Shown here in pieces: positions 61,543 to 64,000 of a stretch of 64,000 nucleotides of DNA (positions within the stretch are counted from its first letter, which is position 1; each line of letters starts with the position of its first letter). The notes under the pieces were generated by a model. The model worked only from the letters and a program-made list of their open reading frames with translations. It had not been told where the DNA came from and made no database searches. The stretch lies in NCBI RefSeq assembly GCF_047730065.1, contig NZ_CP159829.1, forward strand, positions 1,550,001 through 1,614,000, in the 5' to 3' direction. Source of the DNA: Njordibacter sp028825405. GTDB taxonomy: Bacteria; Pseudomonadota; Gammaproteobacteria; Pseudomonadales; Balneatricaceae. The translations under genes and the position numbers were made by a program.

Positions 61543-61913
61543 ACCCAAACCCCCGCCAGAACGGCCAGTACAGCCGTAGAGCCAATAACAAATTTTGCTG
61601 CATTATTCGCAGATTCAAGTTCTTCGCCATGACCAAAGTCCATAACGAGATGTTTCATACCCGCACTAAAATGAAACCCCAGAGCAGTCAACAGCCCCCA
61701 AGTCACAAATTGCGCAAGAAAGTTCTCCTGCAATAGGGCTTGGGCTGACACAAAACCGAGCTCTCCTTCAAGGGACATATCAAACAGATTGAATAAAAAT
61801 ACTAGGCCCACAAACAAAACGACACCCGAAATTCTGTGACTTATCGATATCACAGAAACTAACGGATGTTTGAATGTGCCTAGGTCCAGATTAACGGGTC
61901 TTTTATCGCTCAC
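61536..61913 (-). CDS. sdhC: Succinate dehydrogenase cytochrome b556 subunit
   Basis: The other membrane anchor and the first gene of the sdh-suc operon. The 125-residue protein begins MSDKRPVNLDLGTFKHPLVSVISISHRISGVVLFVGL and has GFHFSAGMKHLVMDFGHG, which carries the heme-ligand His. It has three membrane helices. It starts at GTG with AGGTA upstream. It overlaps sdhD by 7 bp and is divergent from gltA across 464 bp. Confidence 0.95.
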   Translation of the reverse strand: MSDKRPVNLDLGTFKHPLVSVISISHRISGVVLFVGLVFLFNLFDMSLEGELGFVSAQALLQENFLAQFVTWGLLTALGFHFSAGMKHLVMDFGHGEELESANNAAKFVIGSTAVLAVLAGVWVW

Positions 61914-62377
61914 GGTTACCTACTTTTGGCTAAAAAATGAGTTAAACTAAGGCTTCAAAAAATACTCTGGATCGACACCAACATAGCTGCAAGCGTCATG
62001 CCGTGGACAAGTATAGGGAGTTGAACCACAGAAAACAACGACACTTTTGTCGTATGTGCTTTTTTTTATTTTGCATAGGCATTCAATAATAGCTAAGCAT
62101 TGCGTAGCCTTGACTTAATACAAAGCCTTTACAAATGGGCCCGACAAGAGGATCATATACGATTAACTTTATAGTAGTTCCCCACCATATCACCTGTAGT
62201 TATAACTACAATCAATATGCCGAATCTTTTCTATGACCCTACTCGGGTAAGTCTAGGGTAAGATAGGCTCCAGTTTTTGGAGGCGGATGGATCTTGCGCG
62301 TGATTTTACTTCGTGTTTTGGCCTTAAATAGCTACTTTATCTTCCACCTCTCCAACACAATTTTTAGGAGCCAAGCA
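61914..62377. other. Divergent control region, sdhC / gltA
   Basis: The 464-bp gap should hold the promoters of gltA and of the sdh-suc operon. A 16-bp perfect palindrome lies at 62195-62210. No clear open frame besides the N-terminal extension of gltA is seen, and no small RNA gene could be recognised. Confidence 0.45.
62195..62210. promoter_or_regulatory. Perfect 16-bp palindrome upstream of gltA
   Basis: TGTAGTTATAACTACA is a perfect palindrome, 168 bp before the gltA start and about 282 bp upstream of sdhC. A dimeric regulator could bind here and act on either promoter. It matches no consensus that I know. Confidence 0.45.
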
Positions 62378-63655
62378 ATGTCCGAAAAAAAAGCCACTCT
62401 GCACATAGAAGGCATGGACCCCATCGAGCTGCCAATCTATTCAGGCACTACTGGTCCAGACGTTATTGACGTGCGTCAACTAGTGAGCAAAGGCCTTTTT
62501 ACCTACGATCCAGGCTTTGTATCTACAGCGTCATGCGAATCTAAAATTACCTACATTGATGGGGACAAGGGTATCTTATTGCATCGAGGCTATGCCATTG
62601 AAGACTTAGCAGCTAACTCATCGTATCTAGAAACCTGTTACCTGCTGATTCATGGCGAGCTTCCAAGTGCTGAACAAATGCACGAATTCGAAAGCCACAT
62701 CACCAACAACACTATGTTGCATGAGCAGCTAATCAAGTTTTTTAGTGGTTTTCGTCGTGATGCCCACCCAATGGCCATTATGTGCGGCGTCGTAGGCGCT
62801 TTATCTGCGTTCTATCATGACCAACTTGATAATGATAATTCTGATCACCGAGAAAAAGCCATCCACCGCTTAATTGCTAAAATGCCAACCATTGCGGCCA
62901 TGTGTTTCAAATACTCTATCGGCCAACCGTTTATGTTCCCGCGTAATGACCTGGATTACGCTGAAAACTTCTTACACATGATGTTTGGTACACCAACCAC
63001 TGAAAGTAAAATAGACCCTGTTTTATCGCGTGCCATGGATAAGATTTTCATGCTCCATGCTGACCATGAGCAAAATGCATCAACTTCCACAGTTCGTTTA
63101 GCAGGTTCTTCGGGCGCTAATCCATTCGCATGTATCGCTTCAGGCATTGCCGCCTTGTGGGGTCCTGCCCATGGCGGTGCTAATGAAGCCGTGCTTGATA
63201 TGCTCGAAGAAATCGGTGATGTATCAAATATAGATGCATTTGTAGCCAAAGCGAAAGATAAGGACGACCCATTCAGACTGATGGGTTTTGGTCATCGTGT
63301 GTACAAGAATTTTGACCCACGAGCGATAGTGATGCGTGAAACTTGTGATGAGGTATTGGCTTTGCTGGGTGTAGAAAATGATCCATTGCTGCAGATCGCC
63401 AAACGTTTGGAGCAAATTGCTTTAGAAGATGAATATTTCATAGAGCGCAAGCTATACCCTAATGTGGACTTTTACTCTGGCATTATTCTTAAGGCCATTG
63501 GCATCCCAACCTCTATGTTTACCGTGATTTTTGCCTTAGCGCGCACTGTGGGATGGATTTCTCACTGGCATGAGATGCTTAATAGCCCTTACCGTATTGG
63601 CCGACCTCGCCAACTCTATACTGGCGCAACGAAACGCTCCTACCCCATTAAATAA
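62378..63655 (+). CDS. gltA: Citrate synthase
   Basis: Citrate synthase condenses acetyl-CoA with oxaloacetate. The 425-residue protein is the Gram-negative hexameric type. HADHEQNASTSTVRLAGSSGANPF, GPAHGGANEAVLDML and GFGHRVYKNFDPRA hold the active-site His, His and Arg residues, with the active-site Asp in NVDFYSGIIL. The ATG at 62378 has an AGGAG site 8 bp upstream; a longer frame begins at 62294 but has no such site. It is divergent from the sdh-suc operon and has its own terminator. Confidence 0.97.
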   Translation: MSEKKATLHIEGMDPIELPIYSGTTGPDVIDVRQLVSKGLFTYDPGFVSTASCESKITYIDGDKGILLHRGYAIEDLAANSSYLETCYLLIHGELPSAEQMHEFESHITNNTMLHEQLIKFFSGFRRDAHPMAIMCGVVGALSAFYHDQLDNDNSDHREKAIHRLIAKMPTIAAMCFKYSIGQPFMFPRNDLDYAENFLHMMFGTPTTESKIDPVLSRAMDKIFMLHADHEQNASTSTVRLAGSSGANPFACIASGIAALWGPAHGGANEAVLDMLEEIGDVSNIDAFVAKAKDKDDPFRLMGFGHRVYKNFDPRAIVMRETCDEVLALLGVENDPLLQIAKRLEQIALEDEYFIERKLYPNVDFYSGIILKAIGIPTSMFTVIFALARTVGWISHWHEMLNSPYRIGRPRQLYTGATKRSYPIK

Positions 63656-63703
63656 AGTCTTACCGTAAGCCTTACCATAAGCTTTTCTATGGGCCTTTAA
63701 ACA

Positions 63704-63725
63704 AGCCACCTACGGGTGGCTTTTT
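63704..63725 (+). terminator. gltA terminator
   Basis: A stem AGCCACC / GGTGGCT with the stable tetraloop TACG is followed by a T-run, about 48 bp after the gltA stop. Confidence 0.92.
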
Positions 63726-63744
63726 ATGGCCTAAAGTATACTAC

Positions 63745-63760
63745 TGGCACGGTCTTTGCT
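63745..63760 (+). promoter_or_regulatory. Sigma54 (RpoN) promoter of the ammonium transporter gene
   Basis: TGGCACGGTCTTTGCT is an exact fit to the -24/-12 consensus (TGGCAC-N5-TTGC). It lies 20 bp after the gltA terminator. The transcript would start near 63772, giving a leader of about 108 nt before the GTG start. Confidence 0.88.
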
Positions 63761-63843
63761 TTATTAAAAACAGCGGATGTTTAGTGGTATTTCTGCACGT
63801 CTGTAGCAAAATCGCACCACTATCGACCATAGTTTTTTTAATA

Positions 63844-63860
63844 TGCACTATAATAGTGCA
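63844..63860 (+). promoter_or_regulatory. NtrC-type binding site in the amt leader
   Basis: TGCACTATAATAGTGCA is a perfect inverted repeat (8-bp arms, 1-bp centre). It matches the NtrC consensus TGCACY-N5-RGTGCA in both half-sites and the spacing. It lies downstream of the sigma54 promoter, inside the leader and 19 bp before the start codon, an unusual place. Confidence 0.7.
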
Positions 63861-63879
63861 ATAAATTTAAGGAGTTTTA

Positions 63880-64000
63880 GTGGAAACCACAACCAGTGCC
63901 GTCGCCACTTTAGTACAAAGTTCCAATACTCTGTTTATCTTGATGGGAGCCATTATGGTACTCGCCATGCATGCAGGTTTTGCTTTTTTAGAAGTGGGGA
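63880..64000 (+). CDS. amt: Ammonium transporter (Amt family), 5' part only
   Basis: Forty codons from a GTG at 63880 to the right edge, with AAGGAG 6 bp upstream. The peptide begins METTTSAVATLVQSSNTLF and continues ILMGAIMVLAMHAGFAFLEVG, which is the first membrane helix of Amt/AmtB channels with its AGFA(F/L)LE motif. The protein would conduct ammonium across the inner membrane. The sigma54 promoter and NtrC-like site upstream support nitrogen control. No glnK precedes it in the window; it could follow the gene instead. Confidence 0.88.
   Translation, partial: METTTSAVATLVQSSNTLFILMGAIMVLAMHAGFAFLEVG

Overview
This is a chromosomal window from a gammaproteobacterium, most likely a marine Oceanospirillales-type relative of Pseudomonas. 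The reasons are the divergent gltA / sdhCDAB-sucAB-lpd-sucCD block, the dusA-tal-rssC-rssB-mlaA run and the purM-purN-DUF3108 neighbourhood, all arranged as in pseudomonads as far as I recall. Base composition is moderate, coding density is high, and I see no prophage, insertion sequence, CRISPR array, tRNA or rRNA gene.

Region 1 (0-16 kb). After the 5' part of an unrecognised secreted protein and a LysR regulator comes a GbdR-type AraC regulator. It converges on a minus-strand gene set for corrinoid-dependent one-carbon transfer: B12-binding protein, DUF1638 protein, small 'virulence factor' family protein, MetF-like reductase, methyltetrahydrofolate:corrinoid methyltransferase, RamA/RACo-like ASKHA activator and an M50 membrane protease. 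folD and glyA follow. This set has the shuttle, the folate acceptor, the activator and the folate enzymes, but no substrate-specific methyltransferase. It is the best candidate here for an incompletely described system. NfeD/SPFH membrane proteins and thiM close the region.

Region 2 (16-22 kb). One minus-strand operon encodes every step from urate to glyoxylate plus urea: puuE, uraD, alc, allA, puuD, uraH and a GntR/FCD regulator. A sigma70-like promoter whose -10 is covered by a palindrome precedes puuE.

Region 3 (22-35 kb). Accessory and housekeeping genes: AhpD/CMD protein, MAPEG protein, RhlE helicase, SseA sulfurtransferase, DUF1643, DM13 and double-cupin proteins, a DUF924 gene interrupted by one in-frame TAG, an XRE regulator paired with a cytoplasmic PhnD-like protein, a desaturase, azlCD-ghrA (stop/start overlaps), and dusA-tal. 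Short tandem repeats of 11-15 bp are concentrated between 16 and 28 kb.

Region 4 (35-50.7 kb). RssC/RssB-like STAS and PP2C proteins (the receiver lacks its phospho-Asp), mlaA, hda, a PerM-type protein, a DUF2066 protein, purM-purN, a DUF3108 protein, a TolC-family protein, a solitary BrxD-like ATPase, dcd, apbC, trmA and a short metG.

Region 5 (50.7-64 kb). The TCA-cycle block sucDC-lpd-sucBA-sdhBADC reads leftwards and gltA reads rightwards. The window ends in an ammonium transporter gene with a textbook sigma54 promoter and an NtrC-type palindrome.
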